Shown here piece after piece: positions 23,071 through 35,570 of a DNA stretch of 64,000 nt (within the stretch, counting starts at the first letter, position 1; each line of letters begins with the position of its first letter). Under the pieces are notes generated by a model that worked only from the letters and a program-made list of their open reading frames with translations, was not told where the DNA came from and made no database searches. The DNA is from Coffea arabica (taxonomy: Eukaryota; Streptophyta; Magnoliopsida; Gentianales; Rubiaceae): NCBI RefSeq assembly GCF_036785885.1, contig NC_092326.1, forward strand, positions 1,488,001 through 1,552,000, written 5' to 3'. A program made the position numbers and the translations under genes.

Positions 23071-25936
23071 TGTAACAGCCCCACTTTCCCCTAAGGCGAA
23101 CCAAAGGGGTTAGCGGACTGCCTGCCCAGCTCTCGCCAGGACTACGGATCAGTTAACGTCGATCTAATGCGCTCCGGAGCTTACCAACGCGCGCAAATAG
23201 GTCAAAATCACAAAATAAAAAAAACGAAAATCGAAGCCGCGATGAACAGTAGAGGACACGTCAGAATCCGGCCGGATTTGGCCCTTTCCTTTTTCAAAAT
23301 TTTTTTTTTCTTTTTTCCGTTTGAAACGCGTATCAGTTCGAAATCCAACCAAGCATCGACCAAACATATATATACATTGGAAACCAACATTTGCAAGCCA
23401 AGACGGCATATCAAATATTCAACTAGTTCATACATGTACAAATAACCATTTACAAGCCAACCATTGGTTGCAACAAAACACTTAGGGTTTTCACCCTCAA
23501 GGAGCTATTCAAAATATACATTCACATGAGCTCAACTTGAACCAACTAGCACATTCTTTCCAAAAGTGGTCATTTTCCTGTAAGGAAAACAAATGGCACG
23601 GTATGAGCTAAAGCCCAGTGAGCAACTATCACACAAAAGCAGTCAAGATCACATAATCATAACCGTTCAGTTCAAATATGCAATTAAGAGATAAATCAAA
23701 CCAGTGAAAGGATACGGTTGGCTCTCAAGAGCCCATTTCCACACTTGCAATCTTGATCCAACCTCATTGACCCTCCGTCAATGTTAAAAGTACCAAAACC
23801 GTAGACCTCACTTTACTTCCTTTCCTTCCACCAATCATACCCCAACCGGGCCCGCACTCCATTCAGTCACTTTTGGTAATACTCGAGTATACCGGAACCA
23901 AGAGTCTCATTACTACAAGGTTCCTCAGTACAGTCCCCGTGGCAAGACAATTTTCACGACCAAGCCCTCGCCGGCTCGATCCAATTGACTACCAAACGGG
24001 GTTGAGCTCAGTGATACAGTAAAGCCGTTGGACATTCATCCAAACGACACCAAATCAGTTTCCATGAGTGGAATTCAGTATTTCATATAACCAGTACAGT
24101 ATTTCAGTAAAACAGTCAATAGCCATGAATAAAATCACAAGGGGTGAGGGCGGTCAAGTACACCCTCACCTTAATCACTTCCAATAAGCAAATAAGCCTT
24201 CAAGGCATCAATTACACATATAACAAAGCCACATTGTAACATTTAAGTGAGTAGTATACTCACAAATCAAATAAGTGCTATTTCATGCACTTCCGTCAGG
24301 GGAATGTCGTGAACCACCGTCACGCCCTAGAACAAGTAAACAAATGCAATGAGACTCGATAACGAGTCATATAGCAATGCCAATCACAACCCCAATAGGG
24401 TTTTATAAACATATACAAGCATGATAGCAAACCAGGAATTAAGAAAGGCCTTAAACTTAGGCCTTGGAAAGAAAACCGGATTCGACCTCATAATGCGGTA
24501 ATGGCACAACTCTCACTACGATTATTGGATGGGGGTGTAAGACCCACCGCTTCGAAGCTATGGAACAGGGCTACAACAATGAAGAAGGTCACTCAATCCA
24601 GTTCCTAGCTTAAATAGGTCGAAAATGCCAAATACTATACCAGAATTACCAAAACAGGTTTGCAAATCACACAAAACTGTAATTACTATAACTTAGTCTA
24701 TACAAGTCCAAATGCCGAAATTCCAAAGGCATATGTTAGCTAAGACATCCAGCTACATTTCATCAGACGACACCAACAACTAAATCCAAACCAATTCCAG
24801 TCAAAATGGCCAATAACCAGTACAGTTTTCGCATTCTGTCCAAAGCAGAACAGCTACAGTAATTTCGTCATAACTCATTCCACATTAATCCAAATGACCT
24901 GAAATTTTACAGGCACCTCAAACACATCAATACCTACAACTTTCATGTTTTGAGCAAAGTCAAATTCGGCCTCTAACCCTATGATCCAAAACCGGACAGA
25001 ATTGGGGATTTAAGAACCCTAACTTTTCAGTTTTCATTCCAAATCCAAAATTGGTTGCATTTATCCACATTTCACACCCACTAGAGTTATTATAGGCCAT
25101 TGCCAATCATCACAAACAACCACACCATCATAATCCAATTAAACCAGAAAAATCATCAATAAATGGAAAACTTCACCAAATCACTTCAAGTCAAGATAAA
25201 AACCAGAAATTTCAGCACTTTAATCACTAATAAGCATAACTTAAGCATCATTAGATGTAGGAGGAAGATACACACACCACTCACCTAGTAACAAGAGAGG
25301 TAGAGGTGTTGGACACCTTAGCTCTTCCAAAAACTTCACCAAATCAACCACTAACACCAACTAGAAAGATTTTATGGAGTAGAAACTAGTTTAGTTGGTT
25401 GAGTTATGGATTGAAGCAAGAAGAAATCAAGACTTGAAGAGGTTTTCTTCCTTCCTTGAACTTGAGAGAGAGGGCCGGCCAACAAGAGAAGAAAAATTGT
25501 GAATTTTATGCAATTTTTGGATATTTAATCCTTTGGTCAAAAAGTCAAAATTGTGAATAGTAAATCTTAAAGGAAAACCAATAACATGGTGACACTTGTC
25601 ACTCTATTTAATGCATTCTTATCACTTCTTTTCTCTCTCACATCAATCACTTCACACACTCTACTTATCTCTTAACACCCGATAAAATTTACACAGTATC
25701 CGGAATTTAACCTAATTGGCCGAATTTTTTTCGAACTTTTCGCACTAGTGGGTCCCACGTCCAGTATATATTCTTAATTTTCTAAAAACTCACCAATACT
25801 AGAAAAATCATCTAAAAACTATAATTGCTCATAAAATCAACCCAGAAAAAGTTTCTAAGTCAGAAAATGCAAAAATTATGCAATTAAGGGAACTAAAACC
25901 CTAGGAAAATTTTTAGGGTATTTACGGGTTCTCACA
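23071..25936 (-). repeat. 3' LTR of the LARD
   Basis: Nearly identical to 28815-31681. It ends with ...GGGTTCTCACA directly before a pyrimidine tract (CTCTCCCCTCCTT), the complement of the polypurine tract. ORFs inside are mirrored in the other LTR and show no protein family resemblance. Confidence 0.95.
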
Positions 25937-26368
25937 CTCTCCCCTCCTTAAAAGAATGTCGTCCTCGACATTCCACCTGTACTAATCAGATCAAATATCC
26001 CTCAAGAGTCACTCGAGCCTTCTAACTAATATAGATCCGGTCAAGATATCGCTCAGAAACCAATAAAGCATTGGGATTCAATCTATTCCAACTTGTATTC
26101 ACCAGGTCCAATTTGTTTTCCCCAAAGTCGGCCAAATACTAAAAATCATTCGAATCTCACTTATCGTAATTCATGATCCAGGAAAGCATGGCCTATATAA
26201 TCCAAGTACTACATATCACGCCAATCCAACCTATCAAATGGTCATGGTTCAATAGGGAGTTAATCACGTACCCAAATAAAACAGGCAAAAGGCTTGAAAT
26301 CGGACGCAAGGTCCCAGATATTTGGAAGAAATTCAGGGTATAGTGATGCTTTAGATGAAAATTCATCT

Positions 26369-26575
26369 CTGGTGGTGCTGGACAACATAACAAGCTAGCA
26401 CAACGGCTATGCTTCACCAAAGAATTTCAGTTCAGTAAGTTGGCCCTGGTGGTGCTGGACAACACAACAAGCTAGCTCAACGGCTAAACTTCACCAAAAG
26501 CCTCAGTGCAAAATGTCATCCCTGGTGGTGCTGGACAACACAACAGGCAATGCCCCACCAGAGAGGTTCAGTTCA
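26369..26575. repeat. Minisatellite, about 2.7 copies of a 76-77 bp unit
   Basis: CTGGTGGTGCTGGACAACA starts at 26369, 26446 and 26522. Each is followed by a variant of CAAGCTAGC...CAACGGCTA...CTTCACCA. The third copy is shortened. Confidence 0.85.
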
Positions 26576-28799
26576 ACCGCTACAAAAGAGTAGTAGCCGG
26601 TCTACAGTCACACCAGTACGAATAAGTTCAAGAGTAGGGTCAAAGCAGAGCCAAATACTTCAGGTTCATGGTGCATGAGCACGAATAAAAGTATAAGTTC
26701 AAGTTCAAGTGCAAGTTCAAGTTCAACCTCAAGGATCATGAGTACGAGTAAGAACACAATGGTCTAGTCTCTGTCCAGCCAATTCACATTCTTAAGCAGT
26801 CACAAATTCAAATCCACATTAGGTATGTAAGGCCACACTAGCCTAAACAGGTTCAAGTCTCAAGTAAGCTCAGTCTAATCGGTTCCAGACAGTTCGAGTT
26901 CTCTTACCAACCCAATACAATACTTTCGGAGTTCAAATTTCCATAAAAGTTGGAATATGGTCACAAAACCAATCATAATATATGTTGCGCACAAGAAAAT
27001 CTCACCAAGTTTCCGACTAGGTTAATCCATTATACACCAGTAGATCTGATCTTCGGATTTATTTTCGGTTCATATTCAGTACTAGGGACCTAATAAATTA
27101 CATGAAACTATCCATCAATTTCTCCCATGAATACGGAGTTGGCTAAACCCTCGGTCATAATGCTTTACTCCCAGTCCTGCTACCCTACTTAATAGAAGTC
27201 TATAATCACAGGACAAGGCATAATTAAGCATCAAAAAGCTTAAGACATATACAAGGTATAACAATTTTTGAATCAGGACATGATTCTTTACAGGTATCAA
27301 AATTATAGCACGAGCCAAAAGTCACAAAATAAGGCCAATATGTCAGATATTGTATATAGGCAATTAAGTGTCACAACAGATAAAAGCTTATGTAAGCAGG
27401 ATACCAAAGTCTCAGGACGTGCACCACCCTTCCTAGGTCTATAGTTAAACCAAAGGGTCCAATTATTGCTAATTTCAATCAAATCACATACCCTTACGCA
27501 ATTAGATCCAATAAAGCCATAACGCCAGCTGAAACCAAGATTATCCATTCGAAGTTAAAAATCTGAAATAAACAAGCGACCAGCAAAAGCACCATCATCT
27601 CCAAGAATAACCAATCTTAGGTTCTATAGTAAAGTCGCAAGTTCCATGTTCAAACCCAAGAAATGAATACAACTCGCAAACTAACGTGCCAAATGGAACC
27701 CAAGTCAATTCACACTAACTTCGTACTCTTGAATACAGTCACTCTATATCTCAAAGTTGCCTCAGTCCGTACATTTAAAATTGGCTCACTCTTCTTGAAA
27801 GTCAAGAATTTTAAAACATAAGAAAAGTATTTAAAGTAATCAGAAATCTTATCAAGTTCAAGATTCACAATGTTAACCATAAGTTTGCCATTCTTTCAAA
27901 AATTCAGGATATATATATATTTTCTTCGTGTAAAGCATGGACAATTTCAAGTGTGAGACTACACTAATATACAATCAAGGGGAAAACTTAGTTTAGAAAT
28001 TGTTATCCTGGTATTAACCCATCATATACAAAATTCAACAACTCATCAGTTATTCACTAATTTTCAAATTTGAAATTCAAGTAAAATTCACCTTTTTACC
28101 AAAATCAGGAAAATATACATATTTAAAGCATATATATCTTATTTCCACTCATCGCTTACAAATAAAACTAGTACATCCTAGTTTTTCTTCAAAATCCCAA
28201 AACAGAATTTCTTTAGAAGGTATGTGTTCGGAAAATGCATTTAAACACATTACACGTACACATAGCCCACATAACCAGGTTAAGCAATCATACGGAACAG
28301 TCAGTCAATTACATACGAAGTCATTGCATGAAACAATAGGGTCCTCAAAAGTACTTTGAACAACTAGGTCACAAGTGCAAAAGAACTCACGAAAAGCTTT
28401 TCCCCTTCTAGGGCTTCGTCCAAATATTTATATCTTAAGCAAGGTCGATCACGCTTAACCATACCCGAACAAACCACACGAAGTTCCATAGAATCGCCTT
28501 TCTAGTTCACCAAATCTTTTCTAACCTAGGCCCTCATATCCTTCGTATCCGGGCGCAAGAATCTTGTCTAAGATAGTTCACATCTCGAGCCGGCCGGTCC
28601 CAAGAGTAAACCATCCTTATTAAAGATTCCTACCCGACATACGTACCTAGCTTCCTCGAGTCCCATGATAATGATTCGTACACTTATCACATGCCCGGTT
28701 CATACCTTACGCTCAAACGAGCACTTAGACATATTCGTGAAATTAGGACCACAACACCACTTGGCCCAGTCTCACTCCGCGCAGAGACCACGCGAACCT

Positions 28800-28812
28800 G
28801 GCTCTGATACCA
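28800..28812 (-). other. Primer-binding site of the LARD
   Basis: On the minus strand it reads TGGTATCAGAGCC, matching the initiator tRNA-Met primer. It sits 2 bp inside the 5' LTR boundary at 28815. Confidence 0.85.
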
Positions 28813-28814
28813 CT

Positions 28815-31681
28815 TGTAACAGCCCCACTTTCCCCTAAGGCGAACCAAAGGGGTTAGCGGACTGCCTGCCCAGCTCTCGCCAGGACTACGGATCAGTTAA
28901 CGTCGATCTAATGCGCTCCGGAGCTTACCAACGCGCGCAAATAGGTCAAAATCACAAAATAAAAAAAAACGAAAATCGAAGCCGCGATGAACAGTAGAGG
29001 ACACGTCAGAATCCGGCCGGATTTGGCCCTTTCCTTTTTCAAAATTTTTTTTTTCTTTTTTCCGTTTGAAACGCGTATCAGTTCGAAATCCAACCAAGCA
29101 TTGACCAAACATATATATACATTGGAAACCAACATTTGCAAGCCAAGACGGCATATCAAATATTCAACTAGTTCATACATGTACAAATAACCATTTACAA
29201 GCCAACCATTGGTTGCAACAAAACACTTAGGGTTTTCACCCTCAAGGAGCTATTCAAAATATACATTCACATGAGCTCAACTTGAACCAACTAGCACATT
29301 CTTTCCAAAAGTGATCATTTTCCTGTAAGGAAAACAAATGGCACGGTATGAGCTAAAGCCCAGTGAGCAACTATCACACAAAAGCAGTCAAGATCACATA
29401 ATCATAACCGTTCAGTTCAAATATGCAATTAAGAGATAAATCAAACCAGTGAAAGGATACGGTTGGCTCTCATGAGCCCATTTCCACACTTGCAATCTTG
29501 ATCCAACCTCATTGACCCTCCGTCAATGTTAAAAGTACCAAAACCGTAGACCTCACTTTACTTCCTTTCCTTCCACCAATCATACCCCAACCGGGCCCGC
29601 ACTCCATTCAGTCACTTTTGGTAATACTCGAGTATACCGGAACCAAGAGTCTCATTACTACAAGGTTCCTCAGTACAGTCCCCGTGGCAAGACAATTTTC
29701 ACGACCAAGCCCTCGCCGGCTCGATCCAATTGACTACCAAACGGGGTTGAGCTCAGTGATACAGTAAAGCCGTTGGACATTCATCCAAACGACACCAAAT
29801 CAGTTTCCATGAGTGGAATTCAGTATTTCATATAACCAGTACAGTATTTCAGTAAAACAGTCAATAGCCATGAATAAAATCACAAGGGGTGAGGGCGGTC
29901 AAGTACACCCTCACCTTAATCACTTCCAATAAGCAAATAAGCCTTCAAGGCATCAATTACACATATAACAAAGCCACATTGTAACATTTAAGTGAGTAGT
30001 ATACTCACAAATCAAATAAGTGCTATTTCATGCACTTCCGTCAGGGGAATGTCGTGAACCACCGTCACGCCCTAGAACAAGTAAACAAATGCAATGAGAC
30101 TCGATAACGAGTCATATAGCAATGCCAATCACAACCCCAATAGGGTTGTATAAACATATACAAGCATGATAGCAAACCAGGAATTAAGAAAGGCCTTAAA
30201 CTTAGGCCTTGGAAAGAAAACCGGATTCGACCTCATAATGCGGTAATGGCACAACTCTCACTACGATTATTGGATGGGGGTGTAAGACCCACCGCTTCGA
30301 AGCTATGGAACAGGGCTACAACAATGAAGAAGGTCACTCAATCCAGTTCCTAGCTTAAATAGGTCGTAAATGCCAAATACTATACCAGAATTACCAAAAC
30401 AGGTTTGCAAATCACACAAAACTGTAATTACTATAACTTAGTCTATACAAGTCCAAATGCCGAAATTCCAAAGTCATATGTTAGCTAAGACATCCAGCTA
30501 CATTTCATCAGAAGACACCAACAACTAAATCCAAACCAATTCCAGTCAAAATGGCCAATAACCAGTACAGTTTTCGCATTCTGTCCAAAGCAGAACAGCT
30601 ACAGTAATTTCGTCATAACTCATTCCACATTAATCCAAATGACCTGAAATTTTACAGGCACCTCAAACACATCAATACCTACAACTTTCATGTTTTGAGC
30701 AAAGTCAAATTCGGCCTCTAACCCTATGATCCAAAACCGGACAGAATTGGGGATTTAAGAACCCTAACTTTTCAGTTTTCATTCCAAATCCAAAATTGGT
30801 TGCATTTATCCACATTTCACACCCACTAGAGTTATTATAGGCCATTGCCAATCATCACAAACAACCACACCATCATAATCCAATTAAACCAGAAAAATCA
30901 TCAATAAATGGAAAACTTCACCAAATCACTTCAAGTCAAGATAAAAACCAGAAATTTCAGCACTTTAATCACTAATAAGCATAACTTAAGCATCATTAGA
31001 TGTAGGAGGAAGATACACACACCACTCACCTAGTAACAAGAGAGGTAGAGGTGTTGGACACCTTAGCTCTTCCAAAAACTTCACCAAATCAACCACTAAC
31101 ACCAACTAGAAAGATTTTATGGAGTAGAAACTAGTTTAGTTGGTTGAGTTATGGATTGAAGCAAGAAGAAATCAAGACTTGAAGAGGTTTTCTTCCTTCC
31201 TTGAACTTGAGAGAGAGGGCCGGCCAACAAGAGAAGAAAAATTGTGAATTTTATGCAATTTTTGGATATTTAATCCTTTGGTCAAAAAGTCAAAATTGTG
31301 AATAGTAAATCTTAAAGGAAAACCAATAACATGGTGACACTTGTCACTCTATTTAATGCATTCTTATCACTTCTTTTCTCTCTCACATCAATTACTTCAC
31401 ACACTCTACTTATCTCTTAACACCCGATAAAATTTACACAGTATCCGGAATTTAACCTAATTGGCCGAATTTTTTTCGAACTTTTCGCACTAGTGGGTCC
31501 CACGTCCAGTATATATTCTTAATTTTCTAAAAACTCACCAATACTAGAAAAATCATCTAAAAACTATAATTGCTCATAAAATCAACCCAGAAAAAGTTTC
31601 TAAGCCAGAAAATGCAAAAATTATGCAATTAAGGGAACTAAAACCCTAGGAAAATTTTTAGGGTATTTACGGGTTCTCACA
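28815..31681 (-). repeat. 5' LTR of the LARD
   Basis: Near-identical partner of 23071-25936. The differences I noticed are mostly single substitutions (for example near 29101, 29313, 29472 and 30147) plus one A in a homopolymer. Confidence 0.95.
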
Positions 31682-33109
31682 GTGTTAAAGATAGAGTGGC
31701 AACGAAGATTATCAAAGAGGTGATTTAATTGTTTTTCTTTAATTTGCTGCTTTTAAAGTCCTCTTATTTGACTTTGAAAGTTTTGAACTTTGGATCTTTC
31801 ATTACAGAAATTTGTGCTCTCTAAGCTTAGCATATGTTGTTTTGAAATATTGAAGTGATTTGAGTTTTTGTATGATATGATGGTGTTATTGAGGTAATGT
31901 GTTTGAGCACAAGCTAGGATAGTGATGAGTTCTGACTTGGATGGTAGCTATTAAGTCTTGCAATTTACAATATTTACTGCTTTAACAAGCATTTACACGG
32001 CAATGCCAATGCTTTTCAGTAGCTTTTAGTTGTTTTTGTGATTTGAGTAATTTGGGTATATGGGTTTTGATAATGTTAATTTTGTTTATGCAGTACCACT
32101 CCATGTATTCATCCTCTAGTGGTTTGGAGAAATGGGTTGTAAAGATTGAGCAACCCATAGACATCTTTCTCACGATACCCATTGCATCAATTTCTCTTAT
32201 ATAAATGAGATACACATTGCCTTAGTTTCTCCTATATGAATGGATAGCTCGACACCTTGTATCGTGATCCACATTACTTTGGTTATCATACTGGACACGT
32301 TGTATCCTCTACTATGCATTACTTTGGATTTTTTTGGTTTAGTTTAGTTTAGTTTATTTGAATGTTTAGCTAAGCAAGCGAATCAAAGTTGCTTTTCCTT
32401 TAGTGTTGTGCTTGTAGTCTTATCAATTGATTATATTGTTCATAGCAGTACTTATAGCAGTGCTTGTTGTATTATCAACTTGTTATATTATTCCTTTGAA
32501 GCTGAAGTTTAATAGCAGTACTTATTTCTTGAGCTGATTTTGTGCAATAGTTCGGGGCTGATTTTGATTTTCTGGGGCTGATTTTGGTTTTATTTGGGGT
32601 TGATTTTGAATGTACAGCTTTAATTATTGAGGTTCTTATTGGATTGCATATTTTAGCTAAGCAACCTAAGTATTGTTACTTCTCCTTCAGTGTTTTAATC
32701 CTCCCCTTATCTACTTGTTTTACTACTTTATTACAGATAAATGCTATTTAAACAAAATTTTGGGAGCTGTCTATAGCAATGACTAAAGGACGTTGAAGAC
32801 AAAGTTGCAATTTCTCATGCAAGGGTTCGCTTGGATGTTCTTTGGTTTCTTGAACTTAATTCCTTTTGTAAACGTACCTTATGAATATGTGATATCTAGG
32901 CACAATGTTACTTTTATAGACCTTTGTTGGGTAATGTGCACCTCAATATGACATTTGAGTACTGAATATGCTATATTGGCATGTTGCCTAATGCAACAAC
33001 TACTTTTGATTATCGATTGTTTAGATTACTTCTTTCTATTTATTTTAGATAAATAATTTACCATGTTAAATTGTGAGTTTATTGAAATGGAGCTGACAAT
33101 GTTAAAGAT
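31682..33109. other. Right half of CACTA-1 interior, no gene recognised
   Basis: Removing the LARD joins ...GGAGGGAGTGTT to AAAGATAGAGTGGCAACG. That joined frame could be an exon (V-K-D-R-V-A-T-K-I-I-K-E-V before a GT at about 31718), but I recognise no family. The remainder is T-rich and intron-like. Confidence 0.35.
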
Positions 33110-33502
33110 CACTAATGACAAAAAAGAGCTGTCGCATAACAAGAATAAAAAACTCTTTGTGACAACAAAGCTTGTCACTAACTCCAAACTTCAATTGTGA
33201 CAAGAAATGTTGTCAATAAGTATATCATATAAGTGACAACTTCTGGATCTTTTCAGTGACAACTTTGATCAATACATCTCTGACAACATGCCAAGTCGTC
33301 AATAAAACTCTTTCATACTGTTGTCACTAATGACAACCATTCACTGACGACTTTTTGTGTTGTCACTATATATTTTTACCGACAGAGATATAGTGACGAC
33401 TCTGTGATGACTCAAAAGTCGTCAATAAAAGTCATTAGTGACAACATTTCTATGTCTTGTGATGACATATTGTTGTCACTGATGACCAAATTTCTTGTAG
33501 TG

Positions 33503-34413
33503 GAGGGAGCCTATAGCTATTAGTTTCAATACCATGGCCAATTTTGATTTTATATAATTCAAATCTGGAGTCCACATTCTGCCTACCCCCTTGTCTAATC
33601 TGTCTACGTCAAATGCTTCTATTAAAATCTCAGGTTTGAACATCTTGACCGTGCCTAATTTCTTCTCTAAGCCCGCTAATGAAACTGGAGACAGAATATC
33701 GTTCACTAAGTCTTATTACTCCTGCGGAGCATCAAAGTTTTCAACTGTTCAAACTTCTCTTGGTATTCTTCTAAATTACCAATCTATTGCGACTTATTGA
33801 ATTTTTCCAAATTTCCTCTGTCAACAAATGTGTGCACGATAGTTCTTTAATTCCTTCCAAGACAAACTAGCTAGGTTTTTCAATCTTGACCCCCAGAAAC
33901 TAGTTATCTATTATTCCCTCATGATACATTCCAATCACATTCATTCTATTTTCATCAAAAAAATTTGTAAAACAAGAATAATTTATGGCATTTTCTGACT
34001 CATTCCCTGAGATTATCCCCAAAGAACATAGGTAATTCAACCTTAAGAGTAACTGGGAAAAGGAATCCTACTCCAGCTCTCCTTAGTAGTCGCTCCAGGC
34101 TCATTGGTGGACAGCAACTTCTGTTGCTTCTAGGAGGTGGGAATCCCACAATTTTCTTCTTCTCAGATCACTTTCTGAATGTCTTTACAAGACATCAACA
34201 TCATAGAGGAGCTGAATTTCTGATGCACATTATGAATCATGGACTCCATCTTCTTGCCATTACTTTCCCACTCATCTTTAAAATGTTGCTGGAAATTATT
34301 CATGGAGTCTAACTGCTGCTAAAAATTTCCTATGGAAGCCAGAGCCTTGTTCAACCTTGCTTCTGTTTCTTGACCTGCTCCTTCAAACACTTAAAACAAG
34401 TAGTTTCAGCCAT
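33503..34413 (-). pseudogene. Ty3/gypsy gag remnant, upstream half
   Basis: Reading from an ATG at about 34413 on the minus strand (M-A-E-T-T-C-F-K-C-L), broken frames give a capsid-like series: V-E-L-P-M-F-F-G-D-N, then N-L-E-E-Y-Q-E-K-F-E-Q-L-K-T-L-M, then S-L-A-G-L, V-K-M-F-K-P-E-I-L-I-E-A-F-D. This order is characteristic of plant gypsy gag. Several stops and shifts are present. It is continuous with 19032-19438 across CACTA-1. Confidence 0.75.
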
Positions 34414-34599
34414 GATCAGGGGGTATTCAAGCAGCCAGAGTCAACCGTTTCATACCAACAACTATCAGGGACTCAAACATTGGAGTCCAAATTAAGTACT
34501 GATTTGGGAGAAAAATGAACTAGAGAAGGAAAGAATTAGTTCAAGAATGAGGAATGATCAGAACGAGAGAAGAAGAAAGAGATGCAGAGGGAAATATTG

Positions 34600-35244
34600 A
34601 CTATAAGAAAGGGATGACTACCAAACTCCTTTCATAACTAGTTTCACTAGCTGAAGGACATTAAACCAAGCTATCTTAGTATTTAGTTTCATAATTCTTC
34701 TAATTTCTTGTTTTGGTGTCTTGTTTGTTTAGTTTTCATATTAGTTTAGGAATTAGTTTCCTTCATTTCTTTCTTGAGCCCGTTCCGTTTGTTTGTTTAT
34801 AAATATTTCGCTGCCATGCTATTTCTTCGAGTGTGTGATTTGTTTCGATTATTTATCCTATGGGCTATTTTCCTACAAAGTATTAGAGGTCTGGACTTTG
34901 ATTCTAGGGCTTGTTCATGAAATTGAAGCATGGATCAATGTTATTCATCACGTTGTGATGTTTTTATTTTTGATGATAAAAATGATTTTGAGATTTGGAG
35001 TTGGATGATGAAAAAAAAATTTCAAACTATTGGAATTTGGGATTTTGTCTAAAAGGGGTTCACGAAACCTATAGAAGGTGCGAATTATCAAGCAGTTTAA
35101 GTGTTAGAGAAGAATAAATAGTTAGATTGCAAGGCGTTCCAATATCTCAACACCCAAGTCCAACTGCATGTAGCCAAAAAATTTATAGATGTAAATACAA
35201 CAACAGAGGTTTGGAAAATTTTGATGAATTTCTATGGTCATGGT
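34600..35244 (+). pseudogene. Ty1/copia LTR and gag remnant, left half
   Basis: A 105-bp stretch (about 34650-34755) recurs at about 45697-45800, on the other side of CACTA-2, and may be LTR sequence. A degraded primer-binding site (AGTATTAGAGGTC) lies near 34878. The plus-strand translation then gives F-D-D-K-N-D-F-E-I-W-S-W-M-M-K-K, G-I-W-D-F-V, stops, then K-A-F-Q-Y-L-N-T-Q-V and T-T-T-E-V-W-K-I-L-M-N-F-Y, the order seen in copia-type gag (UBN2/DUF4219-like). Several stops make it dead. Confidence 0.6.
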
Positions 35245-35570
35245 CACTACAAGAAATATTTTTTTCAGTGACAAAAATTTATGTGACAACAAAAATCTTG
35301 TCACAGATAACCTAATTCAGTGATGACATTAGGTGTCATCACAGATGAGTACAGCACAAGCATAATCAGTGACAACATTGGAAGTTGTCATTCTCAACTC
35401 GTCACGAAATAGTTGGCGCACATCTCATTTGATGCCGCGGGAAATGATTTTATGACAACTCAAGTAAAGTCGTCACAAACACTCTCTGTACAGTGACAAC
35501 ATAACTTGTTGTCATTGAAAGTCTACCTGGTTCCAATTTTGTGACAACTTTTTGCGTCACTGTATACTAC

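Larger units (their letters stand above)
25937..28814 (-). other. Non-coding interior of the LARD
   Basis: No reading frame above about 80 codons and no gag, protease, reverse transcriptase or integrase motif in any frame. The right part (about 28370-28814) is clearly homologous to 12935-13391 of element I and is the shared leader, probably with packaging signals (inference from position). The middle carries a minisatellite (26369-26575) and a GTTCAA-rich patch (26695-26735). Confidence 0.85.
23071..31681 (-). mobile_element. Young non-autonomous LTR retrotransposon (LARD)
   Basis: A structurally complete element of 8,611 bp. The LTRs (23071-25936 and 28815-31681, about 2,866 bp each) differ at only about ten positions by eye. 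Both begin TGTAACAGCCCC on the plus strand and end CTCACA. The 5-bp duplication GTGTT flanks the element (23066-23070 and 31682-31686). The primer-binding site is at 28800-28812 (minus strand), and the polypurine tract lies at the left LTR's inner edge, so the element runs on the minus strand. The 2.88-kb interior has no gag or pol homology and only short ORFs. The LTR ends and the leader (28370-28814) match gypsy element I, whose family presumably supplied the proteins. It interrupts CACTA-1. Confidence 0.95.
19439..33502. mobile_element. CACTA (En/Spm) transposon CACTA-1 with captured gene and nested LTR element
   Basis: The left end is CACTACAAGAAATTTGGTCA and the right end is the inverted TGACCAAATTTCTTGTAGTG, flanked by the 3-bp target duplication GAG (19436-19438 and 33503-33505). 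Both are hallmarks of the CACTA superfamily. Subterminal regions (about 19439-19740 and 33110-33502) carry many GTGACAAC / GTCGTCAC motifs in both orientations. Total length is 14,064 bp, or about 5.45 kb without the nested LTR element (23071-31681). It encodes no recognisable TNP2 transposase, so it is non-autonomous; instead it carries a VPS8-like gene fragment. It inserted into a gypsy gag. Confidence 0.92.

Noticed and set aside
23164..23445. Overlapping ORFs on both strands in the LARD LTR, repeated at 28897-29190
   Set aside because: They exist in both LTR copies simply because the LTRs are duplicates. The peptides are low-complexity (Lys/Phe runs) and overlap in several frames, with no family motif.
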